From positions 2,852,001 to 2,916,000 of the forward strand of contig NZ_CP017715.1 of NCBI RefSeq assembly GCF_001854125.1: a stretch of DNA of 64,000 nt, written 5' to 3'. Positions within the stretch are counted from its first letter, which is position 1. Every line of letters starts with the position of its first letter. A program made the position numbers and the translations under genes. Shown piece after piece: positions 1 through 8,880 of the stretch. Source of the DNA: Marinobacter salinus (GTDB lineage Bacteria; Pseudomonadota; Gammaproteobacteria; Pseudomonadales; Oleiphilaceae). The notes under the pieces are model-generated. The model did not search any database. It saw only the letters and a list, made by a program, of their open reading frames with translations, and had not been told where the DNA came from.

Positions 1-826
1 CCGGGTAAGTGGCCACTCCCAGACTGGCACTAACCCCAATGGCCTGACCGTCAATGGTGACCGGCTCGTCCAGGGCAGCGACCACTTTCCGGATGATCTG
101 CGTGATATCCAGTGAGTCTTCCACCTTTTCGATGATAATGGCCAGTTCATCACCGCCGATGCGCATCAGCGAGTCCACCCGTCGCAAACTGTGGCGCAGG
201 CGCTCGGCCAGTTTCATCATCAACTGGTCACTTTTCTGGTAACCAAAGGATTCATTGATACTTCGGAAATCGTCGATATTGAGGTGCAGCAAAGCCAGCC
301 GATGACCGCCCCGCTCTGCTCGTAAAAGCGATTGTTGCAGCCGATCAAAAAACAGGTCACGGTTAATGAACCCGGTTGCCACATCACGGCCGAGCCGACT
401 GTGGGGTGACTCTGACAGTTGCCCGCGATACCAGAGACCTTTGACGGCGCGCCGGAAGCTCCAGTGATCCAGCCCGTTACGGGAAAGGTAGTCGGACGCG
501 CCAGAGGCCAGGAGTTCGGGGGCGCGCTCATCGGAGGATTCGGCGCTCAGGGCCAATACCGGCTTTTCATTACTGGCAACCGCCAGGTATTGCAGAAACG
601 CAGACTCGGAACCTCCGTGAAACACGCAGTCCCAGACGACAAGATCAAAACTTGCATTCCGAATGAGGTCGTCACAGTCGATGAGGTCCGGACACCAAGT
701 GGCATCGGCATCAAATTCGCCGTCGTCAGCCAATAGTGCATTAAGCCAGAGAAAATCCGAATAATCGGGAACGAGGACCAAAAGCCGCAACTGGCTGGGC
801 CTTATCGTCTCCAGTGGCAATGTCAT
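1..826 (-). CDS. Receiver-like / GGDEF domain protein, partial (3' end beyond window)
   Basis: 275 codons are visible, read leftward from an ATG at 826, and the frame is still open at base 1. Residues about 8-125 look like a response-regulator receiver fold: a VVWDC strand where the phospho-acceptor Asp would sit, then LALSA and SDYLSR. A linker leads to a GGDEF domain whose active-site loop reads RIGGDEL (residues 222-228). The family makes cyclic di-GMP in the cytoplasm; many members carry a C-terminal EAL domain, which here would lie outside the window. The loop ends in Leu rather than Phe, so activity is uncertain. The ATG has only a weak GGA upstream. It is transcribed divergently from rep. 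Confidence 0.8.
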   Translation of the reverse strand, partial: MTLPLETIRPSQLRLLVLVPDYSDFLWLNALLADDGEFDADATWCPDLIDCDDLIRNASFDLVVWDCVFHGGSESAFLQYLAVASNEKPVLALSAESSDERAPELLASGASDYLSRNGLDHWSFRRAVKGLWYRGQLSESPHSRLGRDVATGFINRDLFFDRLQQSLLRAERGGHRLALLHLNIDDFRSINESFGYQKSDQLMMKLAERLRHSLRRVDSLMRIGGDELAIIIEKVEDSLDITQIIRKVVAALDEPVTIDGQAIGVSASLGVATYP

Positions 827-970
827 TAAGCAGAGTCCATTTGTGCGTGAACAACCAAGTCCGTTCCATCAAGAATAGCTGATAGATCTTCAAGGTACAG
901 AAAGTCACGCTGGTGTAGAATAGGCCAGACGTCCAATACTCCCATTTAGTTCCATTCTGGCATCTTATTT

Positions 971-2989
971 GTGAACAAGCTCAACCCCAGACAAAGTGAA
1001 GCGGTACGCTACGCTGATGGCCCTCTGCTCGTACTGGCCGGCGCGGGCAGTGGCAAAACCAGTGTCATCACCCGCAAGATTGCCTACCTGATTGAGCACC
1101 TGGGCATTCCAGGCCGACACATTGCGGCCGTGACCTTTACCAACAAGGCGGCCCGCGAGATGAAAGAGCGTGTTGGCCGCATCGTCGACCGCAAGCTCAC
1201 CCGTGGCCTGATTGTTTCCACGTTTCACAACCTTGGCCTGAACATGATCCGGGAAGAACACGCCCATCTCGGCTACCACCCCGGATTTTCGATCTTTGAC
1301 GCCGCGGATGCCAAGGCACTGCTTCAGGACCTGATGCTCCATGAGGGCAGCACCGATGCCGGCGATGAGCTTAACGACGTCCAGATGACCATATCTTCCT
1401 GGAAGAACGCACTCCGAAGTCCGGGAGAAGCTCTAAGCAGAGCTGCGGACGAACGGGAACAGCGCATAGCGCTGATCTACAAGAAGTACAACGAGTACCT
1501 GAAGGCCTACAACGCGGTCGATTTCGACGACCTCATCCTGTTGCCGGTGCAACTGTTCCGCAGCAATCCGGACATTCTGTCCAAGTGGCGGCGCAAGATT
1601 CGCTACATGCTGGTGGATGAGTACCAGGACACCAACGTATGCCAGTACGAACTGGTCAAACTTCTGGTGGCCGAACGCGCCGCTTTTACCGTAGTGGGTG
1701 ACGACGATCAATCCATCTACGCCTGGCGTGGTGCCCGGCCGGAAAATCTGGAGCAACTCAAGGAAGATTTCCCCAGCCTCAAGATCGTCAAACTTGAGCA
1801 GAATTACCGCTCCACCGCCCGCATCCTGCGCAGTGCCAACACGGTCATCGCCAACAACCCCCACGTGTTCGAGAAGGCTCTTTGGAGCGATCATACCATT
1901 GGCGAGGAGCTCCGGATCATCCGCTGTCGCAGTGAAGACGCGGAAACCGAGCGGGTGGCAACCGAGATCCTTGATCAGAAACTCAAGCAGGGTCTGGAAT
2001 TCCGGGATTTCGCTGTACTCTATCGCGGCAACCACCAGGCTCGACTGCTGGAAATGAAGCTGCAGGCCTACCAGATCCCCTACCGGATCTCCGGCGGCCA
2101 GTCGTTTTTCTCCAAAAACGAGATCAAGGACGCCATGTCCTACCTGCGCCTGCTGATAAACCCGGACGACGACGCCGCGTTTCTCCGGGTGGTCAACGTG
2201 CCACGCCGGGAGATTGGCCCGCGCACTCTGGAGCAGCTGAGCCACTATGCCCGGGCCCGCAATGTCAGCCTGTTCAAGTCGCTGGGTGACATGGGGGCAG
2301 AAACCCATGTCACCGAAAAGGGCCTGGACCGCCTGCGCCGCTTCGCGCACTGGGTAGATGCCACCTGCGAGCGTCTGCACAGTGAAGACCCGATTCCGGT
2401 GATCAAGCAGCTGTTCACGGACATTGAATACGAGGAGTGGCTACATCAGCACTCGGGCACGCCCAAACAGGCTGAACGACGGATGGAAAACATCTGGTAC
2501 CTGGTGGAATCCATCCAGCGCATGCTGGACGATGGCAAGGGCACGGCCGATGAGCTCGGCATCGAAGATGCCATCACCAAACTGATCCTCCGGGACATGA
2601 TGGAACAGCGCGAGGAAGAAGACGACAGCGACAAGGTTCAGCTGCTGACCTTACATGCCTCCAAAGGCCTGGAGTTCCCCCACGTGTTCATTATGGGGCT
2701 TGAGGAGGAAATCCTGCCCCACCGAAGCAGCATCGAGGAAGGTAACATCGAGGAAGAACGGCGGCTGATGTACGTGGGTATCACCCGTGCCCGGGAAACC
2801 CTCACCCTGACCTACGCCGCCGCGCGCCGGCAGTACGGCGAAAAGATCGAGACCATTCCCAGCCGGTTTCTGGACGAGCTGCCGGAAGACGACCTGAAAT
2901 GGGAAGGCCAGGGCGATCTGGATGTCGAAGCCAATCAGAAAAAAGGCAAAGCGACACTGAGTGCACTGTTGGGAGATCTGGGGATCTGA
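971..2989 (+). CDS. rep: ATP-dependent DNA helicase Rep
   Basis: 672-residue superfamily 1A 3'-5' DNA helicase, almost the same length as E. coli Rep (673). It helps replication forks pass protein roadblocks and restarts stalled forks. Visible motifs are Walker A GAGSGKT (residues 24-30), motif II VDEYQDT, motif III GDDDQSIYAWRGA, LTLHASKGLEF, and motif VI YVGITRARE. The N-terminus (MNKLNPRQSEAV) matches Rep rather than UvrD. The start is GTG at 971. It stands alone; the hairpin just past its stop has its T-run on the minus strand, so that hairpin mainly serves the converging cytochrome gene. Confidence 0.97.
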   Translation: MNKLNPRQSEAVRYADGPLLVLAGAGSGKTSVITRKIAYLIEHLGIPGRHIAAVTFTNKAAREMKERVGRIVDRKLTRGLIVSTFHNLGLNMIREEHAHLGYHPGFSIFDAADAKALLQDLMLHEGSTDAGDELNDVQMTISSWKNALRSPGEALSRAADEREQRIALIYKKYNEYLKAYNAVDFDDLILLPVQLFRSNPDILSKWRRKIRYMLVDEYQDTNVCQYELVKLLVAERAAFTVVGDDDQSIYAWRGARPENLEQLKEDFPSLKIVKLEQNYRSTARILRSANTVIANNPHVFEKALWSDHTIGEELRIIRCRSEDAETERVATEILDQKLKQGLEFRDFAVLYRGNHQARLLEMKLQAYQIPYRISGGQSFFSKNEIKDAMSYLRLLINPDDDAAFLRVVNVPRREIGPRTLEQLSHYARARNVSLFKSLGDMGAETHVTEKGLDRLRRFAHWVDATCERLHSEDPIPVIKQLFTDIEYEEWLHQHSGTPKQAERRMENIWYLVESIQRMLDDGKGTADELGIEDAITKLILRDMMEQREEEDDSDKVQLLTLHASKGLEFPHVFIMGLEEEILPHRSSIEEGNIEEERRLMYVGITRARETLTLTYAAARRQYGEKIETIPSRFLDELPEDDLKWEGQGDLDVEANQKKGKATLSALLGDLGI

Positions 2990-2992
2990 ACG

Positions 2993-3015
2993 AAAAACCC
3001 CCCGTAAAGCGGGGG
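2993..3015 (-). terminator. Intrinsic terminator of the cytochrome c5 gene
   Basis: CCCCCG-TAAAG-CGGGGG forms a 6-bp GC stem with a 5-nt loop. Read on the minus strand it is followed by TTTTT (2993-2997), the classical rho-independent layout. It lies between the converging rep and cytochrome genes and may weakly stop rep transcripts too. Confidence 0.8.
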
Positions 3016-3041
3016 ATTTCAATCAGGTAAAACGACCGGAC

Positions 3042-3461
3042 TTACTTGCTTTGGGACACCATGTGTTCGACGGCGTTCTGAATTTCCTCATCAGGACAGC
3101 TGGCGCAGCCACCTTTTGCCGGCATCGCATTGAAGCCATTAAGAGCGTGGGTGACCAGGGTTTCGAGGCCTTTATCGATACGAGGAGCCCAGGCAGCGGT
3201 ATCGCCTATCACGGGTGCACCGGCTGCGCCGGTGGTATGACAGGCCATACACACAGCGTCATATACTTCCGGGCCCGGACGCGGGCCGGAGCTGGCAGTC
3301 TCGGTCGGTGCCGCAGCGGCGCCGCATTCGTCACCTTGCACACAAACTTTGCCTACCGGCTCGATACGCGCGCGAATTTCATCTTCAACACTTGCCAGGG
3401 CGGCACCGGCGGTAAGGCCGAAACCAAGCAACACGACAGCCAGGACTCTCTTCATCTTCAC
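3042..3461 (-). CDS. Cytochrome c5 family protein
   Basis: 139-residue periplasmic c-type cytochrome. It has an N-terminal signal peptide (residues 1-23, ending ALAS), a single haem-attachment motif CMACH (71-75), a probable axial Met in FNAMPAKGG (Met113), and a nearby Cys pair CASC (119/122) that forms a disulfide in cytochrome c5. A Pro/Ala-rich, Cys-containing linker (C40, C46) precedes the haem domain. The first start is GTG at 3461 with GAGGTG just upstream; the ATG two codons later (3455) is an alternative. It is monocistronic, ending at the hairpin at 2993-3015. Its electron-transfer partner is not evident. Confidence 0.9.
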   Translation of the reverse strand: MKMKRVLAVVLLGFGLTAGAALASVEDEIRARIEPVGKVCVQGDECGAAAAPTETASSGPRPGPEVYDAVCMACHTTGAAGAPVIGDTAAWAPRIDKGLETLVTHALNGFNAMPAKGGCASCPDEEIQNAVEHMVSQSK

Positions 3462-3656
3462 AATGCACCTCGCATTAGAGCGTTATAATATTCGGTTGCC
3501 GCATTATAGCGACTGAACCCTGGCAAAAAAACCAAACGGCAAAATCATAATTTGATTTCAACCATTTTAATTGCCATTTCGTAAGTCCAAAGGCGTTTAT
3601 CCAGCAATCCGGTTAACATAGTCACGCTCACATTCCAGCCCTCCAGGAACGACGAC

Positions 3657-3995
3657 ATGCCCCAGCCTGACAAACCGTCTCCACATCCGCTGCGCAAGCG
3701 GCTGTTGATCACCGAATTTTCGGCGCTTGCCGTACTTCTGGCCTCCATGAGCTGGTTCTCCAGCCACACCTCCGCTGGCAGCAAACTCGACCCAGCCTGG
3801 TTAATAATACCGGCGGTGGCGAGCCTGTGTGTGTTCCTGAGTTTTATCGGTCTGATGTACCTGCGCTGGGTTTCTGCTGCGGATTCATCAAACCGCTTCA
3901 GGCACAAAGTAGTTTTTTCTTTATTGGCAATCACCCTGATCGGCGTCTGGATGTATGGCATTGCCAACACCTGGTTAAGCCTCAACGCCAGCTGA
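3657..3995 (+). CDS. Small membrane protein, function unknown
   Basis: 112 residues with a basic N-terminus and three predicted membrane segments: residues about 17-34 (LLITEFSALAVLLASMSWF), 47-68 (AWLIIPAVASLCVFLSFIGL) and 86-107. No known domain is recognised. It ends 9 bases before the phospholipase A gene and is probably cotranscribed with it, which is the only hint of function. The ATG at 3657 follows a purine-rich stretch (GGAACGACGAC). Confidence 0.7.
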   Translation: MPQPDKPSPHPLRKRLLITEFSALAVLLASMSWFSSHTSAGSKLDPAWLIIPAVASLCVFLSFIGLMYLRWVSAADSSNRFRHKVVFSLLAITLIGVWMYGIANTWLSLNAS

Positions 3996-4004
3996 GGAGT
4001 TCTC

Positions 4005-5129
4005 ATGCACATCCGTTTTTGCCTACCGATGGTGGCCCTGTCGCTGACCGTATCTTTGGGCGCGGTTTCAGTGAGTGCCGAGGAAATCCGGAAGGCGAAG
4101 TATAACAACGGTCCTCTTTCTGCAGAGAACTGCGCTCTTGTTGAGAATGGCGTTCAGCGTTTGGCGTGTTACGACAAGGTTTTCAAGCCCGAGAAAGCCC
4201 AGCAACAGGCCGGCCCGGACAAAGTCGAAACCGTTCAGGAGCAAGCCGGCGAGGCCTTACCCCCCAGGGAAGAGCAATTGGAGGAGCTTGCGGAGGAAGA
4301 GAACGGTGACGTAGGCGTCATGAACTCCTTCGTGGAGCAATATATCGCGGCAGAAAAAGCAGTTTTTTCCTTTTCCGGCAGTTTTGTCGGCCACCGCCCG
4401 ACGTACATCCTGCCAATCAGCTGGGTTAAGAACCCCAACCCAACGCCCAACAGTCCGCGACTGGGCGGCAGTGTCTACGACTATGAACTGGAGAGAGAGG
4501 AAGCCAAATACCAGATCAGTTTCAAGGTTCCGCTGCTGACAGGCTTTCTGGACGACCGCACGACACTCTGGTTCGGTTACACCCAGCAGTCATACTGGCA
4601 GGTCTATAACCGGGAAGATTCGGCACCTTTCCGGGAAACCAATTATGAACCGGAGATTTTTCTGCGCTACCAGACTGACTTCAGGATCGGCCCAGGTACA
4701 CTCAATGGCGTCACTATCGGTTTCAATCATCAATCCAACGGCCAGTCGGAACCCCGGTCACGGAGCTGGAACCGGATCATGGGCTCAGCGGCTTACAGCT
4801 ATGACCGGTGGCTATTCATCGTCCAGCCCTGGTATCGCATTCCGGAAAACAGCGAAGACGACAACGCTGACATTGAGCGCTATCTTGGCTATGCGAACTA
4901 TACGACCGTTTACAAGCTGAGTGAGGACCGCACATTTTCCCTGAACCTGATGAACAATTTGCGCTCAGACGACAACAAGATGTCGGTGGAGTTCGGGTAC
5001 AGCTTTCCGATGGGAGACACGGTGAAGGGCTTTTTCCAGTACTACAACGGGTATGGAGAGAGTCTGATCGACTATAACCACCGGATCGAGCGGTTTGGTA
5101 TCGGGATTATGCTGAACGACTGGCTCTGA
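4005..5129 (+). CDS. pldA: Outer-membrane phospholipase A
   Basis: 374-residue outer-membrane beta-barrel phospholipase A, which hydrolyses acyl chains of phospholipids that stray into the outer leaflet. It has a signal peptide ending at VSA (about residue 26), then a conserved ENCALV...RLACYD segment and a Glu/Gln-rich linker (about 63-105). The barrel domain carries YTQQSYWQ and the catalytic FNHQSNGQS. His242 and Ser244 lie 14 and 12 residues before Asn256 (SWNR), the same spacing as the E. coli H142/S144/N156 triad. It is longer than E. coli PldA (289) because of the N-terminal extension. The barrel ends in a terminal strand finishing NDWL. Confidence 0.92.
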   Translation: MHIRFCLPMVALSLTVSLGAVSVSAEEIRKAKYNNGPLSAENCALVENGVQRLACYDKVFKPEKAQQQAGPDKVETVQEQAGEALPPREEQLEELAEEENGDVGVMNSFVEQYIAAEKAVFSFSGSFVGHRPTYILPISWVKNPNPTPNSPRLGGSVYDYELEREEAKYQISFKVPLLTGFLDDRTTLWFGYTQQSYWQVYNREDSAPFRETNYEPEIFLRYQTDFRIGPGTLNGVTIGFNHQSNGQSEPRSRSWNRIMGSAAYSYDRWLFIVQPWYRIPENSEDDNADIERYLGYANYTTVYKLSEDRTFSLNLMNNLRSDDNKMSVEFGYSFPMGDTVKGFFQYYNGYGESLIDYNHRIERFGIGIMLNDWL

Positions 5130-5162
5130 AAACCTTTGTAGCTAGGGTGAAGGTTGAGGAAA

Positions 5163-5260
5163 CAGGAAGGGCGTTCAGAAACCCGCTCCTTGCGGCACAT
5201 CCCTGTGGCGCTTGAGCTCCTCCATCCGTGGCTCCGCACAGTTTCTGAACGCCCTTCCTG
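5163..5260. repeat. Long inverted repeat with 20-bp perfect arms
   Basis: The arm beginning CAGGAAGGGC at 5163-5182 is repeated exactly as its reverse complement at 5241-5260, separated by 58 nt. The loop is itself GC-rich (CTCCTTGCGGCAC, CTGTGGCGCTTGAGC). It lies between the convergent pldA and phosphomannomutase genes. It could act as a bidirectional terminator without a U-run, or be one copy of a dispersed REP-like intergenic repeat. Confidence 0.75.
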
Positions 5261-5297
5261 CCCCCTCGCCCCAAGCTTGTGGCGTTAAACCTTGTTG

Positions 5298-6656
5298 TTA
5301 TCCCTCGTCATCCAACCTCTGCATTTCAGTCAGTAATTCTTCGGTTTTGGCTTCCATCAGCGGGATATCCGCGCGGGATTCCACGTTTAACCGCACAACC
5401 GGCTCGGTGTTGGACATCCGGAGATTGAAGCGCCAGTTGTCGAACTCAATGCTGACGCCATCCACGTGGCTAACTTTCTTCGCGCCCACGCTGTACTTGG
5501 CTTCGATTGCTGCGATCACCTTGGCGGGGTCCGCAATGGTGCGGTTGATCTCACCGCTGGCCGGGTAGGCTTCGATTCGGGCGTCGATCAGGGAGGACAG
5601 GGTCTGGCCGGACTGGCACAGGCGCTCAGCCACCAGCAACCAGGGAATCATGCCGCTGTCGCAGTAGGCGAAATCCCGGAAGTAATGGTGTGCGCTCATT
5701 TCGCCGCCATAGACCGCGTCTTCATCGCGCATGCGCTGTTTGATGAAGGCATGGCCGGTTTTGCTTTCGATGGCTTCGCCACCGGCGGCTTTTACCAGGT
5801 CCAGGGTATTCCAGGTCAGACGCGGGTCATGAATGACTTTGCCGCCACCGGTTTTGCGCAGGAACTGGTCCGCCAGCAGGCCAACGATGTAGTAACCCTC
5901 GATAAAACGGCCATTTTCATCGAAGAAAAAACAACGATCATAATCGCCGTCCCAGGCGATACCCATGGCCGCGCCCTGCTCGACCACGGCATCGGCAGTC
6001 GCCGACCGGTTCTCCGGCAGGATCGGGTTGGGTACTCCATTGGGAAAATAACCATTCGGCTCATGATGCACTTTCACAAATTCGAACGGCAGATGTTGCT
6101 CAAGTTCGTCAATCACCAGGCCGGCACCGCCATTTCCAGCATTACATACGATGGTCAGCGGATTCAGCGAACTGGCATCTATATAGCCCAACAAGTGGTC
6201 TATATAGGCACTCATTGTTTCGAGTGGTTCATAACGGCCCTGTTCGGAGGCGTTAGTGAAAGGCTCGGGCACCCGGTCACGAATATCGTTCAGTCCGTTG
6301 TCTGAACTGATGGGGCGAGACTCGGGCCCCACCATTTTCATGCCGTTGTGATCTTTCGGGTTGTGGCTGGCTGTGACCATGATGCCACCGTCCATGCCAT
6401 AGTGGCTGGTGGCAAAGTACACCATTTCGGTGCCACACAGGCCGATATCGAAGACGTCCGCACCCGCCGCCATCAGCCCGGAACTCAGAGCTTCTGCAAT
6501 TTCCGGGCTGGACAGGCGGATGTCATATCCAACGATGACTTTCTTCGCCCCGGTAATTTCCACATAGGCGCGGCCGATACGCTCTGCCAGGGCCGGATTC
6601 AGTTGGTCGGGAACACGACCACGCAGGTCATAGGCTTTGAAACAGGACAGGTCCAT
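5298..6656 (-). CDS. cpsG: Phosphomannomutase (ManB/CpsG type)
   Basis: 452-residue alpha-D-phosphohexomutase converting mannose-6-phosphate to mannose-1-phosphate for GDP-mannose and surface polysaccharide; it may also act on glucose phosphates. It shows all four domain signatures: catalytic phosphoserine loop TASHNP, metal loop DGDYDRC, sugar-binding GEMSAHHYF, and phosphate-binding RMSNTEPVVRLN. Length and the N-terminus (CFKAYDLRGRVPDQLN) match E. coli CpsG (456) better than AlgC. It begins 9 bases after the bacterioferritin stop on the same strand, so the two are probably cotranscribed. Confidence 0.93.
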   Translation of the reverse strand: MDLSCFKAYDLRGRVPDQLNPALAERIGRAYVEITGAKKVIVGYDIRLSSPEIAEALSSGLMAAGADVFDIGLCGTEMVYFATSHYGMDGGIMVTASHNPKDHNGMKMVGPESRPISSDNGLNDIRDRVPEPFTNASEQGRYEPLETMSAYIDHLLGYIDASSLNPLTIVCNAGNGGAGLVIDELEQHLPFEFVKVHHEPNGYFPNGVPNPILPENRSATADAVVEQGAAMGIAWDGDYDRCFFFDENGRFIEGYYIVGLLADQFLRKTGGGKVIHDPRLTWNTLDLVKAAGGEAIESKTGHAFIKQRMRDEDAVYGGEMSAHHYFRDFAYCDSGMIPWLLVAERLCQSGQTLSSLIDARIEAYPASGEINRTIADPAKVIAAIEAKYSVGAKKVSHVDGVSIEFDNWRFNLRMSNTEPVVRLNVESRADIPLMEAKTEELLTEMQRLDDEG

Positions 6657-6665
6657 TGTCTGGGC

Positions 6666-7142
6666 TTACTCCGAAGCAGTTGATTGAAGCTGGACGTAGT
6701 TCTGGATGCCCATCTGAGCGATCATTTCCAGCTGGGTTTCCAGCCAGTCGATGTGTTCTTCTTCGCTGTCGAGGATACTGCGGAATAACTGACGACTGGT
6801 GTAGTCCTGGACTTCCTCGCAATAAGCCACAGCCTCCTTCAGATCGGAATGGGCAATCTGTTCCAGCTTGAGATCGCAGGAGATCATTTCTTCCACATTC
6901 TCTCCGATCAACAGCTTGTTGAGGTCCTGCAGGTTGGGCAGGCCCTCCAGAAACAGAATGCGCTCAATCAGCTGATCGGCGTGCTTCATTTCATCAATGG
7001 ATTCTTCATATTCCTTGGCCGCCAGCCTGGCGATACCCCAATCCTTATACATACGGGAATGGAGAAAATACTGGTTGATGGCGGTCAGCTCATTGGCGAG
7101 GACTTTATTGAGGTACTGGATGACCTTTTTGTCGCCTTTCAT
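6666..7142 (-). CDS. bfr: Bacterioferritin
   Basis: 158-residue haem-containing ferritin that oxidises and stores iron as a cytoplasmic 24-mer. The ferroxidase residues fall at canonical positions: Glu18, Tyr25, Glu51 and His54, with the haem ligand Met52 (IDEMKHAD), and later Glu/His in [11 protein letters not shown]. The start at 7142 ([12 protein letters not shown]) was chosen over an upstream in-frame ATG at 7247 because it has a good GGGAG site and matches the family N-terminus. It is followed at once by cpsG and lies downstream of bfd. Confidence 0.96.
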   Translation of the reverse strand: MKGDKKVIQYLNKVLANELTAINQYFLHSRMYKDWGIARLAAKEYEESIDEMKHADQLIERILFLEGLPNLQDLNKLLIGENVEEMISCDLKLEQIAHSDLKEAVAYCEEVQDYTSRQLFRSILDSEEEHIDWLETQLEMIAQMGIQNYVQLQSTASE

Positions 7143-7232
7143 GGCAGGGCTCCCTTGATGAGGTTTGAAGACTATCACCAAGGATAGCCGGTTATAGTTC
7201 AATAAAAAATTGCAGGGAGGAAACAAATACAA

Positions 7233-7256
7233 CAAAGCCGGCATCAACGCCGGCTT
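7233..7256 (-). terminator. Hairpin between bfd and bfr
   Basis: AAGCCGGC (7235-7242) and GCCGGCTT (7249-7256) form an 8-bp stem with a 6-nt loop. On the minus strand it is followed by TTTGTTG, a weak U-run, so it probably terminates or attenuates bfd transcription before bfr. Confidence 0.6.
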
Positions 7257-7284
7257 ACAAACAACAGGTTTTCTGAGGACCGGC

Positions 7285-7491
7285 CTAGGCGGGCTGAGCC
7301 AGTAAATTGGCCAACGCCAGGTAATCCGGGGACCTGCTCTCCTTGAGAATTTCCCGCGCCATGCTGGCGCAGCGGCCGCACTGCCGGCCCACCCCCATCT
7401 CTTTGCCGAGCTGGCGCATGGACGTTACACCATTTTCGGCCGCTTCGCGGATTTCCCGGTCGGTGACTCCATGGCAAAGGCAGACATACAT
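7285..7491 (-). CDS. bfd: Bacterioferritin-associated ferredoxin Bfd
   Basis: 68-residue [2Fe-2S] ferredoxin that docks on bacterioferritin and passes electrons to its haem so that stored iron can be released. The four cluster ligands are at the expected places: Cys4 and Cys6 (VCLCHG), Cys38 and Cys41 (CGRC). The ATG at 7491 gives the standard MYVCLC start. A Fur-like box lies about 30 bases upstream, which fits iron-starvation induction. bfr follows downstream. Confidence 0.95.
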   Translation of the reverse strand: MYVCLCHGVTDREIREAAENGVTSMRQLGKEMGVGRQCGRCASMAREILKESRSPDYLALANLLAQPA

Positions 7492-7522
7492 AAGGCTTTC
7501 TCACTAACGATACCAATGTTAG

Positions 7523-7537
7523 TGATAATTATTGCTA
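7523..7537 (-). promoter_or_regulatory. Candidate Fur box upstream of bfd
   Basis: TGATAATTATTGCTA matches the 7-1-7 Fur consensus TGATAATnATTATCA at 11 of 14 positions. It lies 32 bases upstream of the bfd start codon, in the position expected for iron-dependent repression. Confidence 0.6.
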
Positions 7538-7587
7538 TTCGCGTCCAGAAATGCAACCCATTGCGTTAAATTTGTTCAAAGGGGGTT

Positions 7588-8880
7588 TCAGCCACCGGCC
7601 TCACGGGTCAGGTTCGTTGCGCCGTCACCGGTGACCACCACATTGTCCTCTATACGAATCCCGCCGCAGCCCCGCAATTCATCAATCACAGCGTGATTGA
7701 AGTGGTCGCCCAGAGGGCCACTCAGCAACGGATCAAGCAGGGACGGTATCAGGTAAAAGCCCGGCTCGATGGTGACCACCATACCCGGCTCCAAGGTGCG
7801 AGTCAGGCGCAGAAACGGTGCATCCGCAGGTGACGGCTGGCGCTTACCTGCGACATCATGCACCAGAATTCCCAGAAAATGTCCTATTCCATGGGGGAAA
7901 AACGCGCGGGTGATCCCCCGCTCAATCAGAGTGGCGTCATCAAGGCCCGACACCACACCCGCCGCGTTCAACAGGGCCGCAATCCCTTCATGGGTCTTGC
8001 GGTGTATGGCCACGTAGTCCACGCCCGGTGCCACCATCTTGCACAGGCGGCGCTGCAGTTGCTCAAGGCCCTGCACCAGCGCTGAAAAACGGCCCTCGCC
8101 GGCAGCGGGTGTGGTTCGGGTAATATCCGAACAATAACCCCGAAAACGCACGCCGGCGTCAATCAGAAGACTGCGGGAACGGGCCGGCGCCTCGGTGTCG
8201 TAATACTGATAGTGCAGGGTTCCCGCGTGCTCGTTAACACCGATAATGCTGTGGTAGGGCGCCTCCGCCTCACGCTGACGGGTAGCGCGCTGATAGGCCA
8301 GACTGACCTCAAACTCACTCCCGCCAGCCAGGAAGGCATCCCGTGCGGCTTTATGCCCGAGCATGGCAATCTCATTGGCGCGGGCCAGGCAAGCGATCTC
8401 GTAAGGCGTCTTGTGCACCCGGGTTTCGTCGAGGTCCGCCAGCAAATCCGCCGGATTGTGTTCGCCCCCCACCTTGGCCAGGAGCGCAGGATCGCCAATA
8501 ACTGCCAGCTTGCCAGTCAACGCCATGGGAGGGGCGCACTGCTGCTCCCTGAAATGTATTTCAACAGCCTGATGCCAGGGCTCTTCAGGCAAGTCCAGGT
8601 TCGCGTGCCAGAAATCCACTGGCTGATACAACCACAGGATCGGCACCTGACCCGGCCGAATCAGCAGCCAGCTGTGCTCCTGGCCGGCAAGGCCGGTCCA
8701 GTGCAGGAACGGTCCGTAGCCCTGAAAATGCCAGGACTGGTCATCGCCGTAACGCATCGGAGCGGCCCCGGCGCTGACTAACAGGCTGTCGTATCCATGA
8801 GCCACCAGCACCTGTTCGTAGCGTTGCTGGAGTATCTGGATGTGATCCCTCTGGAGCGACAATAACTCGGTATCAGGCAT
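7588..8880 (-). CDS. pepQ: Xaa-Pro dipeptidase PepQ
   Basis: 430-residue M24B metallopeptidase that splits dipeptides with C-terminal proline (prolidase), in the cytoplasm. The N-terminal creatinase-like domain is followed by the pita-bread catalytic domain. Expected two-metal ligands are visible: two Asp in LIDAGVRFRGYCSDITRT, His in PHGIGHFLG, Glu in VVTIEPGFY and Glu in GGIRIEDN. Length is close to E. coli PepQ (443). The ATG at 8880 overlaps the end of the preceding lysR gene by 8 bases, so it is probably the last gene of the peptide-transporter/lysR transcription unit. Confidence 0.93.
   Translation of the reverse strand: MPDTELLSLQRDHIQILQQRYEQVLVAHGYDSLLVSAGAAPMRYGDDQSWHFQGYGPFLHWTGLAGQEHSWLLIRPGQVPILWLYQPVDFWHANLDLPEEPWHQAVEIHFREQQCAPPMALTGKLAVIGDPALLAKVGGEHNPADLLADLDETRVHKTPYEIACLARANEIAMLGHKAARDAFLAGGSEFEVSLAYQRATRQREAEAPYHSIIGVNEHAGTLHYQYYDTEAPARSRSLLIDAGVRFRGYCSDITRTTPAAGEGRFSALVQGLEQLQRRLCKMVAPGVDYVAIHRKTHEGIAALLNAAGVVSGLDDATLIERGITRAFFPHGIGHFLGILVHDVAGKRQPSPADAPFLRLTRTLEPGMVVTIEPGFYLIPSLLDPLLSGPLGDHFNHAVIDELRGCGGIRIEDNVVVTGDGATNLTREAGG

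Noticed and set aside
1433-2380. 315-codon minus-strand open frame inside rep
   Set aside because: It is the antisense of a strongly conserved helicase in GC-rich DNA; its residues show no family and no ribosome-binding site.
5466-6305. 279-codon plus-strand open frame inside the phosphomannomutase gene
   Set aside because: Antisense shadow; the minus-strand product has all catalytic motifs of the family.
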